From: Flavobacteriales bacterium
Lineage (GTDB): Bacteria > Bacteroidota > Bacteroidia > Flavobacteriales_D > Sanyastnellaceae
NCBI GenBank assembly: GCA_947464885.1
Contig: CANHYZ010000121.1
Span: 1-6,488 of the forward strand
DNA: 6,488 nt
Direction of reading: 5' to 3'
Shown here: positions 1 to 6,074 of the stretch, piece by piece
How the letters are laid out: the number at the start of each line of letters is the position of its first letter
Position numbering within the stretch: the stretch's first letter is position 1
Translations under genes and position numbers: made by a program
Notes under the pieces: model-generated
Seen by the model: the letters and a program-made list of their open reading frames with translations, nothing else
Told to the model about the DNA's origin: nothing
Database searches by the model: none

Positions 1-773
1 TAGTCTCCGGCACTAGCAAAAGAAATAGAAGGGCTTGCTGATGTGCCGGCGCTTTCATTATTCACAAACCACTGCAATCCTGAGGCGTTGGTGGATGTGG
101 AGTTGAAACTGATGTTCGTGGGTAAGTTGCAGGAGCTTTGCGCACCGATTTGAAAATCTGAAACCGGCGACACACCTGAAACGGTAATCATTTGAGGCAT
201 CTGCAAAGAGGCGAAACAGCCGTTTTCGTCTGCGATGGAGAGCACAGGTGTGTAAGTTCCGGCCTGTGTGTAGCAATGCGTTGGTTGTTGCGTGAAATCA
301 ACAGTACCATCACCGAAATCCCAATTCCATTCGACAATGTCGCCTGAACCGGGTGTGCTGGTATTTATGAAGGACGTGCAAAAAGGTAAACACCCGCCCG
401 CATCAGCAACTTGAAAAGATGCGGTTGGACGACCATGGACTGTCACAAAGTCTTCGAATACACTACTTCCCAGGGTTGCCGAGGTGACGGTGAAATCATA
501 ACCACCCGGAATATTGAAAATGGCCACATAGGGATTGGATGTTGATTGCAACACAGCGCCGTTGGGCCCCGTCACAGACCAGCTAACATTATTCAGCGCG
601 TTCCCTCCGGCGTCAACAGCAGTAATAATTACTCCATGTGGTGCGCAACCCGTAGGTTGTTCGCACTGCAGGGTTATGGACTGTGCAAAAACATTGTGCT
701 GCGCAAAAACAGCGAGCAAAAGGAGGGTGATATGTAAACGAAGAGACGCCAATACAACATACCTCAATTCCAT
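1..773 (-). CDS. Secreted PKD-domain protein, N-terminal part (runs off the left edge)
   Basis: The reading frame starts at an ATG (773-771) and stays open to the window edge, giving 257 complete codons. An in-frame TAA lies about 100 bp upstream, and this is the only ATG in between. Residues 1-31 look like a signal peptide: basic N-terminus, hydrophobic ITLLLLAVFA core and probable cleavage after VFA. Residues about 33-115 form a beta-rich Ig/PKD-like module. Residues about 117-200 are a clear PKD domain with the diagnostic WNWDFGDGT (149-157) and AGTYTPVLSI (171-180). A third repeat begins near 207 and is cut at an AGD(Y) motif typical of PKD. Seven cysteines follow the signal peptide, as expected for an exported protein with disulfides. 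In Bacteroidota such proteins are usually long surface or secreted adhesin-like proteins ending in a type IX secretion or gliding-type C-terminal domain. That end is outside the window, so the substrate and anchoring are unknown. Confidence 0.85.
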   Translation of the reverse strand, partial: MELRYVVLASLRLHITLLLLAVFAQHNVFAQSITLQCEQPTGCAPHGVIITAVDAGGNALNNVSWSVTGPNGAVLQSTSNPYVAIFNIPGGYDFTVTSATLGSSVFEDFVTVHGRPTASFQVADAGGCLPFCTSFINTSTPGSGDIVEWNWDFGDGTVDFTQQPTHCYTQAGTYTPVLSIADENGCFASLQMPQMITVSGVSPVSDFQIGAQSSCNLPTNISFNSTSTNASGLQWFVNNESAGTSASPSISFASAGD

Positions 774-862
774 GAGGCCGTTGTTTATACCGAACAAGGC
801 AAGTGCGGGTTGCGGTTTATGACGAATATCTGCTCCGAGTTAACCACTTTTCGATGGGGCTT

Positions 863-870
863 TACCTTTG
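863..870 (+). promoter_or_regulatory. Bacteroidota -7 promoter element for the DUF502 gene
   Basis: TACCTTTG matches the Bacteroidota sigma-factor -7 consensus TAnnTTTG and ends 20 nt before the ATG at 891. No clear TTTG/TTG -33 element is seen at the usual distance upstream. The element lies within the only intergenic stretch upstream of the DUF502/transporter pair. It supports starting the protein at 891 rather than at the earlier in-frame ATG (810), which would be upstream of the transcript. Confidence 0.5.
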
Positions 871-890
871 CCGCTCTAATTCGGGTCGTT

Positions 891-1520
891 ATGAAGAACA
901 TATACTTTCGTCGTTTTGTCCACTATGTGTTGAATGGGTTGCTGATAACGCTCCCTGTTTTCGGCACGGGTTATATTGTTTACCAATTATTCACATGGAT
1001 GGACAGCATAGTGCCGCGCATCCTTTATTCCGAGGCTGAACTGCCAACCAAAGGAGATCATTTCTCGGGTTGGGGTATTCTGATGCTCATACTCGTGTTA
1101 TTCGTTATGGGTTGGTTTGGTAGTATTTTCATCAACGATCGAATCAAGGGACTGTTTACCCGCCTAGTCGACAAAATTCCGGGAGTGAACAACCTCTACA
1201 AGGCGATATCAGACGTAATGAGCGCTTTTGTGGGGAAGGAAAAGAAATTCAATCAACCTGTATTGGTGAAGGTGAGCGAGACCATGGAGCTTGAGATGAT
1301 TGGATTCATCACTGACACGGATTTATCCGAACTGGGCAATATTCAAGGAAAGGTTGCGGTGTATTTTCCGATGAGCTACAGTTTTTCCGGCCACATGATG
1401 ATTGTTCCCGTAAAAAACATCACACGCATCGAACGCAATTCAGTAGACATTTTGAAATACACGATGAGCGGCGGTATTGTGGAATTAGAACACGAGCATG
1501 AGGGGCCCGTACGTCGCTAA
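891..1520 (+). CDS. DUF502 family membrane protein
   Basis: This is a 209-residue inner-membrane protein of the DUF502 family, which is related to the plant COV1/LCV proteins and has no established biochemical role in bacteria. Two membrane segments are visible at about residues 11-34 and 59-81. They are followed by the family block KIPGVNNLYKAISDV (95-109) and a soluble beta-rich region with VYFPMSYSFSGHMMIVP (157-173). That region corresponds to the family's VPxTPNPTSGxxxxVP signature, with the TPNPT part diverged. The C-terminal NSVDILKYTMSGGIVE (183-198) is also family-like. An in-frame ATG at 810 would add 27 residues. I chose 891 because family members start directly before the first membrane segment, with a short basic lead like MKNIYFRRF, and because a -7 promoter element lies at 863-870. 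The 3' end overlaps the downstream transporter gene by 23 bp, so the two are probably co-transcribed. Confidence 0.85.
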   Translation: MKNIYFRRFVHYVLNGLLITLPVFGTGYIVYQLFTWMDSIVPRILYSEAELPTKGDHFSGWGILMLILVLFVMGWFGSIFINDRIKGLFTRLVDKIPGVNNLYKAISDVMSAFVGKEKKFNQPVLVKVSETMELEMIGFITDTDLSELGNIQGKVAVYFPMSYSFSGHMMIVPVKNITRIERNSVDILKYTMSGGIVELEHEHEGPVRR

Positions 1521-2388
1521 TCTCTTGTTGCTCCACGTCATCGTATTGGTGTGGGGGCTCACGGGTATTCTGGGTAATGAGATTTCGTTATCCGCGGTTC
1601 CCTTGGTGTGGTGGCGCGTCGTAATTGCTGTTGTCACCATATTGCTTTTTGTGCTGATTCGCAAAATCCGGGTTATGGCCACAACCAGAGAATTAGCGCG
1701 TTTTGCAGCAGTGGGTTTGTTGACCGCCGCACACTGGGTGTTTTTTTTCGCGGCCATCAAGTACTCCAAAATTTCGGTGGCACTGGTGGTGTTAAGCACA
1801 TCGGCGTTTTTCGTATCCATTTTGGGTCCGTTGGTCAGAAGAGAGCGCATTCAGTGGTATGAAATGGGACTAGGCTTAATTGTTATTGCGGGCTTGGCTC
1901 TCATTTTCAATTTTGAATCGCAATATGTTTTGGGAATTGTGCTGGCTCTTATTGCTGCTTTTCTGGCGTCGCTATTCTCCACACTGAATTCTCGTTTGGT
2001 CATTCGCCATGATCCGGTTCAAATAGCTTTTTGGGAAATGCTCTTTGCAGCGATTGGTCTATCGGTATTTCTGCTCTTTAACGGAGAGTGGCACATAGTT
2101 GCACAGGGATTAGAGACCAGGGATCTTGCGATGCTCCTGGTTTTGGGCATCCTTTGCACAGGCGTAGCTTTTATCGTCAGTATTCGGGTAATGCGCGTGT
2201 TGACACCCTTTACGTGTGCGCTTGCGATTAATCTGGAACCCGTTTACACCATCTTGATTGCATTGTGGTTGTACGGAGAGTCTGAATACATGAGCGGGCC
2301 GTTTTATGGTGGCGCCGCTGTAATTCTCTCTACATTGTTTATCGACGCAGCACTGAAGCGGCGATCCATGAAAAAAGCCAACGTTTAA
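1498..2388 (+). CDS. EamA/DMT superfamily transporter
   Basis: This 296-residue polytopic membrane protein has the normal length and layout of the drug/metabolite transporter superfamily. Ten hydrophobic segments can be placed at about residues 7-26, 36-54, 66-88, 93-113, 122-138, 143-163, 175-195, 208-229, 237-258 and 266-285, forming two five-helix EamA repeats. Family landmarks include WGLTGILG (19-26), the WWR at the start of helix 2 (38-40), the helix 3-4 region HWVFFFAAIKYSKISVALV (79-97) and INLEPVYTILIALWLYGE (244-261), which matches the conserved LEPVxxxLxxxxxxGE block of the second repeat. Family members export amino acids, purines, sugars or other small metabolites, and the substrate cannot be read from the sequence. 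The ATG at 1498 is inside the end of the DUF502 gene in another frame, which suggests translational coupling. The last codons (KKANV-stop) coincide with a hairpin that acts on the opposite strand. Confidence 0.9.
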   Translation: MRGPYVANLLLLHVIVLVWGLTGILGNEISLSAVPLVWWRVVIAVVTILLFVLIRKIRVMATTRELARFAAVGLLTAAHWVFFFAAIKYSKISVALVVLSTSAFFVSILGPLVRRERIQWYEMGLGLIVIAGLALIFNFESQYVLGIVLALIAAFLASLFSTLNSRLVIRHDPVQIAFWEMLFAAIGLSVFLLFNGEWHIVAQGLETRDLAMLLVLGILCTGVAFIVSIRVMRVLTPFTCALAINLEPVYTILIALWLYGESEYMSGPFYGGAAVILSTLFIDAALKRRSMKKANV

Positions 2389-2396
2389 GTTGGCTT
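2371..2396 (-). terminator. Intrinsic terminator of the carboxylase-yicC-gmk-nadD operon
   Basis: Read on the minus strand, AAGCCAAC (2396-2389), a 6-nt loop and GTTGGCTT (2382-2375) form an 8-bp perfect stem. The T-run starts in the last stem bases and continues to 2371, giving six consecutive Ts (2376-2371) directly after the GC-rich stem core. It begins 21 nt beyond the nadD stop codon, the right place to end the minus-strand operon. On the plus strand the hairpin is followed by only two Ts, then GAGG, so it should work poorly for the transporter transcript. The sequence overlaps the last codons and stop of the convergent transporter gene. Confidence 0.85.
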
Positions 2397-2417
2397 GAGG
2401 CTGTGCTGAAGCGAACG

Positions 2418-2993
2418 CTACCGGTATAACCCCTTTGTTGTAATGTAGGTTTCCACAAGCGGATCAACGAAAGCCGCTATGGATTCGCCTCGTCGAATCC
2501 GATCACGAATTTCCGTAGCCGACACATCCAGGTATGCTCCGGGGATGAAGTAAACATCGTCGGAAATGGTATCGCCGCAAGATGCTGTGTCGGTTTGCCG
2601 GCGACCATAGACCAGCACGGGATAGTGCTCCAGAATCCATTCATATTCGCGCCACTTGTTGAATACCCGCCAGTTGTCTTCGCCGATAATGAGGTGGAAC
2701 TTATGTTCGAATTGCGCGGATAAAAGACGCAAGGTTTCGCACGTGTAAGAAGGCTTGGGGAGTGTGAATTCAATAGCGCATGGTTTAAGCCGATTATCTG
2801 ATGCGCAAATCAACTCAACCATCTCCAATCGCTGCTTTTCAGGGGCAAGTGCGTCGTTCGTTTTAAAGGGGTTTTGCGGACTAACGACAAACCAGATTTC
2901 GTCGAGATGAGCATGCTTTAAGGCAGCGTCAGCAATGGCGAGATGCCCGAGGTGTGGCGGGTTGAATGAACCGAAATAGAGACCAACCCTCAT
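2418..2993 (-). CDS. nadD: Nicotinate-nucleotide adenylyltransferase NadD
   Basis: NadD transfers AMP from ATP to nicotinate mononucleotide, giving deamido-NAD and pyrophosphate, the penultimate step of NAD synthesis in the cytosol. The 191-residue protein has the usual family length and the nucleotidyltransferase fold motifs in order: GSFNPPHLGH (8-17, with the HxGH active-site histidines 14 and 17), SPQNPFK (38-44), PSYTCETL (81-88, the family's YTxxTL block), LIIGEDN (101-107), FNKWREYEWI (111-120) and the nucleotide-binding SATEIRDRIRRG (158-169). The ATG overlaps the gmk stop in an ATGA arrangement (2990-2993), so translation is probably coupled. It is the last gene of the operon and is followed by a terminator at 2371-2396. 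Confidence 0.96.
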   Translation of the reverse strand: MRVGLYFGSFNPPHLGHLAIADAALKHAHLDEIWFVVSPQNPFKTNDALAPEKQRLEMVELICASDNRLKPCAIEFTLPKPSYTCETLRLLSAQFEHKFHLIIGEDNWRVFNKWREYEWILEHYPVLVYGRRQTDTASCGDTISDDVYFIPGAYLDVSATEIRDRIRRGESIAAFVDPLVETYITTKGLYR

Positions 2994-3565
2994 GGCTGTT
3001 GTAGAAAATGGCTCACACGTTCTTCTGCTTGGCGAAGAGCGATAATCAAATCATCATTAACCACAACGGTATCGAAACGCGGTTCATATTCCATTTCGTG
3101 ATGCGCTTTGGCCACGCGTTGTGCAATTTTTTCCGGTGTTTCCGTGCTGCGGCCCTCCAGGCGCTGAACTAAGACATCAATGCTCGGAGGCTTTACGAAA
3201 ACAGCCAACGCGCGGTCACCGAGAATCTTTTTGAGGTTGAGTCCACCCACAACATCCAAATCAAAAATGACGTGCTCTCCCCTATTCCAGATTCGCTCAA
3301 TTTCGCTTTTTAACGTGCCATAATACTGACCGGGGTACACCTCTTCCCATTCGATAAACTCTCCATTACGGGCACGTTGCAGGAACTCCTCGGCTGAGAT
3401 GAAGTAATAATCGACGCCGTCTTTTTCGTAATCACGCTTGGTGCGTGTTGTTGCAGAAACAGAGAAGGCAAGGTGCAAGCCGGGCAGGCCCATGAGGTGT
3501 CTGACGATGGTCGTTTTGCCTGCGCCGCTGGGAGCCGAAAATATGATGGCCTTACCGTTGCTCAT
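2990..3565 (-). CDS. gmk: Guanylate kinase
   Basis: Gmk phosphorylates GMP to GDP with ATP, an essential cytosolic step in GTP and dGTP supply. From the ATG at 3565 the protein has 191 residues, within the normal bacterial range. It shows the P-loop SAPSGAGKTT (10-19), the GMP-binding block SATTRTKRDYEKDGVDYYF (37-55, with R41, R44, E47 and Y53-Y54), IEWEEV (71-76), YYGTL (81-85), the FDLDVVGGLN strand (101-110, where many other bacteria have DVQG) and RLEGRSTETPEKIAQR (135-150, the lid arginine region). A TTG at 3580 is in frame and would add five residues (MPTIF). I prefer the ATG because MSNGKAIIFSAPSG is the usual family start and the TTG forms part of a TATCTTTG promoter-like motif. The gene follows yicC by 21 bp and overlaps nadD by 4 bp. 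Confidence 0.95.
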   Translation of the reverse strand: MSNGKAIIFSAPSGAGKTTIVRHLMGLPGLHLAFSVSATTRTKRDYEKDGVDYYFISAEEFLQRARNGEFIEWEEVYPGQYYGTLKSEIERIWNRGEHVIFDLDVVGGLNLKKILGDRALAVFVKPPSIDVLVQRLEGRSTETPEKIAQRVAKAHHEMEYEPRFDTVVVNDDLIIALRQAEERVSHFLQQP

Positions 3566-3577
3566 GAAGATGGTCGG

Positions 3578-3585
3578 CAAAGATA
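3578..3585 (-). promoter_or_regulatory. Possible internal -7 promoter element before gmk
   Basis: The minus strand reads TATCTTTG, a match to the Bacteroidota -7 consensus TAnnTTTG. It lies between the yicC stop and the gmk ATG and ends 12 nt before that ATG. No TTG/TTTG -33 element is visible at the expected spacing inside the 3' end of yicC, so this is a candidate for extra, internal transcription of gmk-nadD, not a firm call. Confidence 0.45.
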
Positions 3586-3586
3586 C

Positions 3587-4456
3587 TTAGAGCACGTTAT
3601 TGATTTGTTCTTTGATTTTTTCCAGTTCATCTTTCATGACTACAACCAGTCGTTGCATATCCGCGTCGTTAGCCTTACTGCCGATGGTGTTGATTTCACG
3701 TCCGATTTCCTGTGAAATGAAGCCCAGCTTTTTACCTTGTGACGCACCGGTTAGTTCGTCGCTGAAATGACTGCAATTGGTCTCTAGACGCTGATATTCT
3801 TCACTGATGTCGAGGCGCTCGAGGTAATAAATCAACTCCTGTTCGAAACGGTTAGGGTCAATCTTGTCGATAGGTATGAGCTCCTCCAGGTTGTTGCGCA
3901 GTTTTTCGCGCACGCGTTGGTTGCGAACCTTGATGGGCTCTTGCAGCGCGAGACGATTCTCCTCAATGAGCGCGATGCGTTGATGGAATTCTTTCGTGAG
4001 TTTTTCGCCCTCCAGCTGACGATAGGTATCAAAGCGATGAAACGCCTCCTTAATGAGGGAGAAAAGCGCAGCCCACTCTTCTTCATCGAGCTCAGTTGAC
4101 TCCGGTTTCAAAACGTCCGGAATGCGCATGAGGGCATTCAGGTAGTCACCACCACTCACACCGGCTTCTTCGCTGAACGACTTTAAATCGGCGTAATAAG
4201 CCATCATGAGCGGCTTGTTGATAGCCACACGCTTTTCGGCTTCCAGGCTTTCGTAATAAACGAGCAGATCAGCTTTACCGCGCTGTATGTTGTCGCTCAA
4301 CCAAGAGCGTAATTCGAGTTCTTTTTCGCGGTAAGTACCGGGAATCCGGATATTCAGATCCAATTGCTTACTGTTGAGTGAACGCAATTCGACGGTGAAT
4401 TTCTTGTTTCCGATAGTGCCGTCGGCTTTACCGAAGCCAGTCATTGATCTTAGCAT
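3587..4456 (-). CDS. yicC: YicC/YloC family endoribonuclease
   Basis: This 289-residue protein spans the whole YicC family: the N-terminal YicC domain and the C-terminal DUF1732 domain. E. coli YicC has been reported as an endoribonuclease that acts on the small RNA RyhB, and the B. subtilis homologue is YloC. The signature start is MLRSMTGFGKA (1-11), followed by VELRSLNSKQLDLNIRIP (22-39). The C-terminal domain carries FEQELIYYLERLDISEEYQR (204-223), GKKLGFISQEIGREINTIGS (241-260), KANDADMQRLVV and a terminal MKDELEKIKEQINNVL helix. An upstream in-frame ATG (4531) would add 25 residues that overlap the carboxylase gene and precede the conserved start, so I take 4456; an ATG four codons later (MTGFG) is also possible. 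It lies 10 bp after the carboxylase stop and 21 bp before gmk. Adjacency to gmk is also known in Firmicutes (yloC-remA-gmk). Confidence 0.93.
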   Translation of the reverse strand: MLRSMTGFGKADGTIGNKKFTVELRSLNSKQLDLNIRIPGTYREKELELRSWLSDNIQRGKADLLVYYESLEAEKRVAINKPLMMAYYADLKSFSEEAGVSGGDYLNALMRIPDVLKPESTELDEEEWAALFSLIKEAFHRFDTYRQLEGEKLTKEFHQRIALIEENRLALQEPIKVRNQRVREKLRNNLEELIPIDKIDPNRFEQELIYYLERLDISEEYQRLETNCSHFSDELTGASQGKKLGFISQEIGREINTIGSKANDADMQRLVVVMKDELEKIKEQINNVL

Positions 4457-4466
4457 GGATGGGATT

Positions 4467-6008
4467 TTATAACGGCATGTTGCTATGTTTCTTCTTAGGC
4501 ATGCTGTCAACTTTGTTTTCCAGCATAGCAAAAGCGCGTATGAGTTTTATTCGGGTTTGAGAGGGAAGAATAACCTCATCCACATAGCCGCGTTGCGCTG
4601 CGCTGTATGGATTGGCGAAAAGCTCAGCGTATTCCGCTTCTTTCTCCTTCCATTTTTGATCGGGGTTAGCCGCCTCGGAAATTTCTTTTTTGAAGATGAT
4701 TTCGGCAGCGCCTTTAGCACCCATGACAGCGATTTCTGCCGTTGGCCAAGCATAGTTCATGTCGGCCCCGATATGCTTTGAGTTCATCACATCATAAGCG
4801 CCTCCATAAGCTTTGCGGGTAATAACGGTCACACGTGGCACAGTGGCTTCACTGAAGGCATAAAGCAACTTGGCACCGTTGGAAATAATGCCATTCCATT
4901 CCTGATCTGTGCCCGGTAAAAATCCCGGAACATCTTCAAACACCAGAAGCGGAATATTGAATGCGTCGCAAAAGCGCACAAACCGCGCTCCTTTGGTGGA
5001 TGATTTAATATCGAGTACCCCGGCTAAAAAGGCGGGCTGATTCGCAACAATGCCAATGCTCTTGCCTGCAATACGCGCGAATCCCACAATGATATTTTCC
5101 GCGTAATCTTTATGAACCTCCATCCAAGATCCTTCGTCAATGACCTGCGTAATTACCTCATGCATGTCGTAAGGCTGGTTAGGGTTGTCGGGGATAATCG
5201 AATCAAGTCCTGGTCTTAATTCGTTGCCTGGTGCATAGGCTTGTTGGGGCGCCTCGTCTTCACAGTTTTGAGGAATGTAAGTCAGCAAATCGCGGATCAT
5301 TTTCAGACACGCAACATCGTTCTCTGCCTTAAAGTGCGTGACACCACTCTTAGAGGCGTGTGTGTTTGCGCCACCTAATTCCTCGCTAGTGACTTCTTCG
5401 TGCGTTACGGTTTTGACCACATTGGGACCGGTGACAAACATGTAACTGGTGTTTTCAACCATCATGATGAAATCGGTGAGTGCCGGTGAATAAACAGCAC
5501 CGCCGGCGCAAGGGCCCATGATAGCGCTGATTTGCGGCACCACGCCACTCGCACGCGTGTTGCGATAAAAAATATCAGCATAGGCACCAAGCGACACCAC
5601 ACCCTCTTGAATGCGAGCACCACCACTGTCGTTTAATCCGATAACCGGCGCACCGTTTTGCATAGCAAGATCCATGATGCGACAGATTTTTTCGGCGTGC
5701 GCTTCAGCAAGTGATCCACCCATTACCGTGAAGTCCTGGGAAAAAACATAGACCAAGCGGCCGTTGATGGTGCCGTATCCTGTAACGACGCCGTCGCCTG
5801 GATAAACCTCTTTATCAAGACCAAAGTTGGTCGAGCGATGCGTTACCAGCATACCCAACTCCTCGAACGAACCCTCGTCCAACAGGAAGTGTATACGCTC
5901 GCGAGCAGTGAGCTTGCCTTTTTTGTGCTGCGATTCAATACGCTTAGATCCACCACCCAAGTGTGCGGCGGCAATTTTTTCTGCTAAAACTGTTTGTTTG
6001 TCCGACAT
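4467..6008 (-). CDS. pccB: Acyl-CoA carboxylase beta (carboxyltransferase) subunit, propionyl-CoA type
   Basis: This 513-residue protein is the carboxyltransferase component that moves CO2 between carboxybiotin and a short-chain acyl-CoA; PccB makes methylmalonyl-CoA from propionyl-CoA. Two crotonase-fold halves are clear. The N-half has KLTARERIHFLLDEGSFEE (32-50), NDSGGARIQEGVVSLGAYA (126-144) and the glycine-rich oxyanion segment GPCAGGAVYSPALTDF (165-180). The C-half has PGFLPGTDQEWNGII (361-375), KLLYAFSEATVPRVTVITRK (380-399), AYGGAYDVM (400-408) and YAWPTAEIAVMGAKGAAEII (419-438). The protein ends in the family-typical KKKHSNMPL. Asp406 aligns with the residue reported to favour propionyl-CoA in Streptomyces PccB. 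Closely similar proteins include the methylmalonyl-CoA decarboxylase alpha subunit, so the direction of reaction is not certain. The start at 6008 is preferred over the longer frame (6044), whose extra codons overlap a promoter element. No biotin carboxylase or biotin carrier gene is in the window. Confidence 0.9.
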   Translation of the reverse strand: MSDKQTVLAEKIAAAHLGGGSKRIESQHKKGKLTARERIHFLLDEGSFEELGMLVTHRSTNFGLDKEVYPGDGVVTGYGTINGRLVYVFSQDFTVMGGSLAEAHAEKICRIMDLAMQNGAPVIGLNDSGGARIQEGVVSLGAYADIFYRNTRASGVVPQISAIMGPCAGGAVYSPALTDFIMMVENTSYMFVTGPNVVKTVTHEEVTSEELGGANTHASKSGVTHFKAENDVACLKMIRDLLTYIPQNCEDEAPQQAYAPGNELRPGLDSIIPDNPNQPYDMHEVITQVIDEGSWMEVHKDYAENIIVGFARIAGKSIGIVANQPAFLAGVLDIKSSTKGARFVRFCDAFNIPLLVFEDVPGFLPGTDQEWNGIISNGAKLLYAFSEATVPRVTVITRKAYGGAYDVMNSKHIGADMNYAWPTAEIAVMGAKGAAEIIFKKEISEAANPDQKWKEKEAEYAELFANPYSAAQRGYVDEVILPSQTRIKLIRAFAMLENKVDSMPKKKHSNMPL

Positions 6009-6027
6009 GTTGAAAGTTATCTGCGTA

Positions 6028-6055
6028 CAAATGTAGTCGGACACGACCGATTCAA
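6028..6055 (-). promoter_or_regulatory. Promoter of the carboxylase-yicC-gmk-nadD operon
   Basis: On the minus strand, TACATTTG (6035-6028) matches the Bacteroidota -7 consensus TAnnTTTG. A TTG (6055-6053) lies 17 nt upstream as a possible -33 element. The -7 motif ends 19 nt before the ATG at 6008. It falls inside the 66-bp gap after the ABC transporter gene, so the operon probably has its own promoter rather than relying on read-through. Confidence 0.6.
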
Positions 6056-6074
6056 CGGATGAACCTGTTGGTTC

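Noticed and set aside
58..276. Minus-strand 72-codon frame within the PKD gene
   Set aside because: It is out of frame with the PKD coding sequence, which continues through it with clear PKD motifs. The translation is Arg/His-rich and low in meaning.
535..822. Plus-strand open frames (535-822, 546-737) opposite the PKD gene
   Set aside because: The minus-strand frame has a signal peptide and a PKD motif that explain the region. The plus-strand translations have no recognisable domain.
810..890. Earlier in-frame start for the DUF502 protein (adds 27 residues)
   Set aside because: The extra residues do not resemble the family, a promoter-like TACCTTTG lies within them, and the ATG at 891 directly precedes the typical basic lead and first membrane segment.
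1485..1850. Minus-strand 121-codon frame opposite the DMT transporter
   Set aside because: It is antisense to well-supported transmembrane helices of the EamA protein and has no recognisable features of its own.
4457..4531. N-terminal extension of YicC from an ATG at 4531
   Set aside because: The 25 extra residues overlap the carboxylase 3' end and precede the family's near-invariant MTGFG start.
4485..4781. Plus-strand 98-codon frame and the minus-strand frame 4547-4753 within the carboxylase gene
   Set aside because: Both are shadows of the strongly conserved C-terminal half of the carboxyltransferase.
6061..6074. Small hairpin GAACC-tgtt-GGTTC right after the ABC transporter stop
   Set aside because: The stem is only 5 bp and no T-run follows in the minus direction, so I do not call it a terminator. 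It could still be a weak 3'-end structure.
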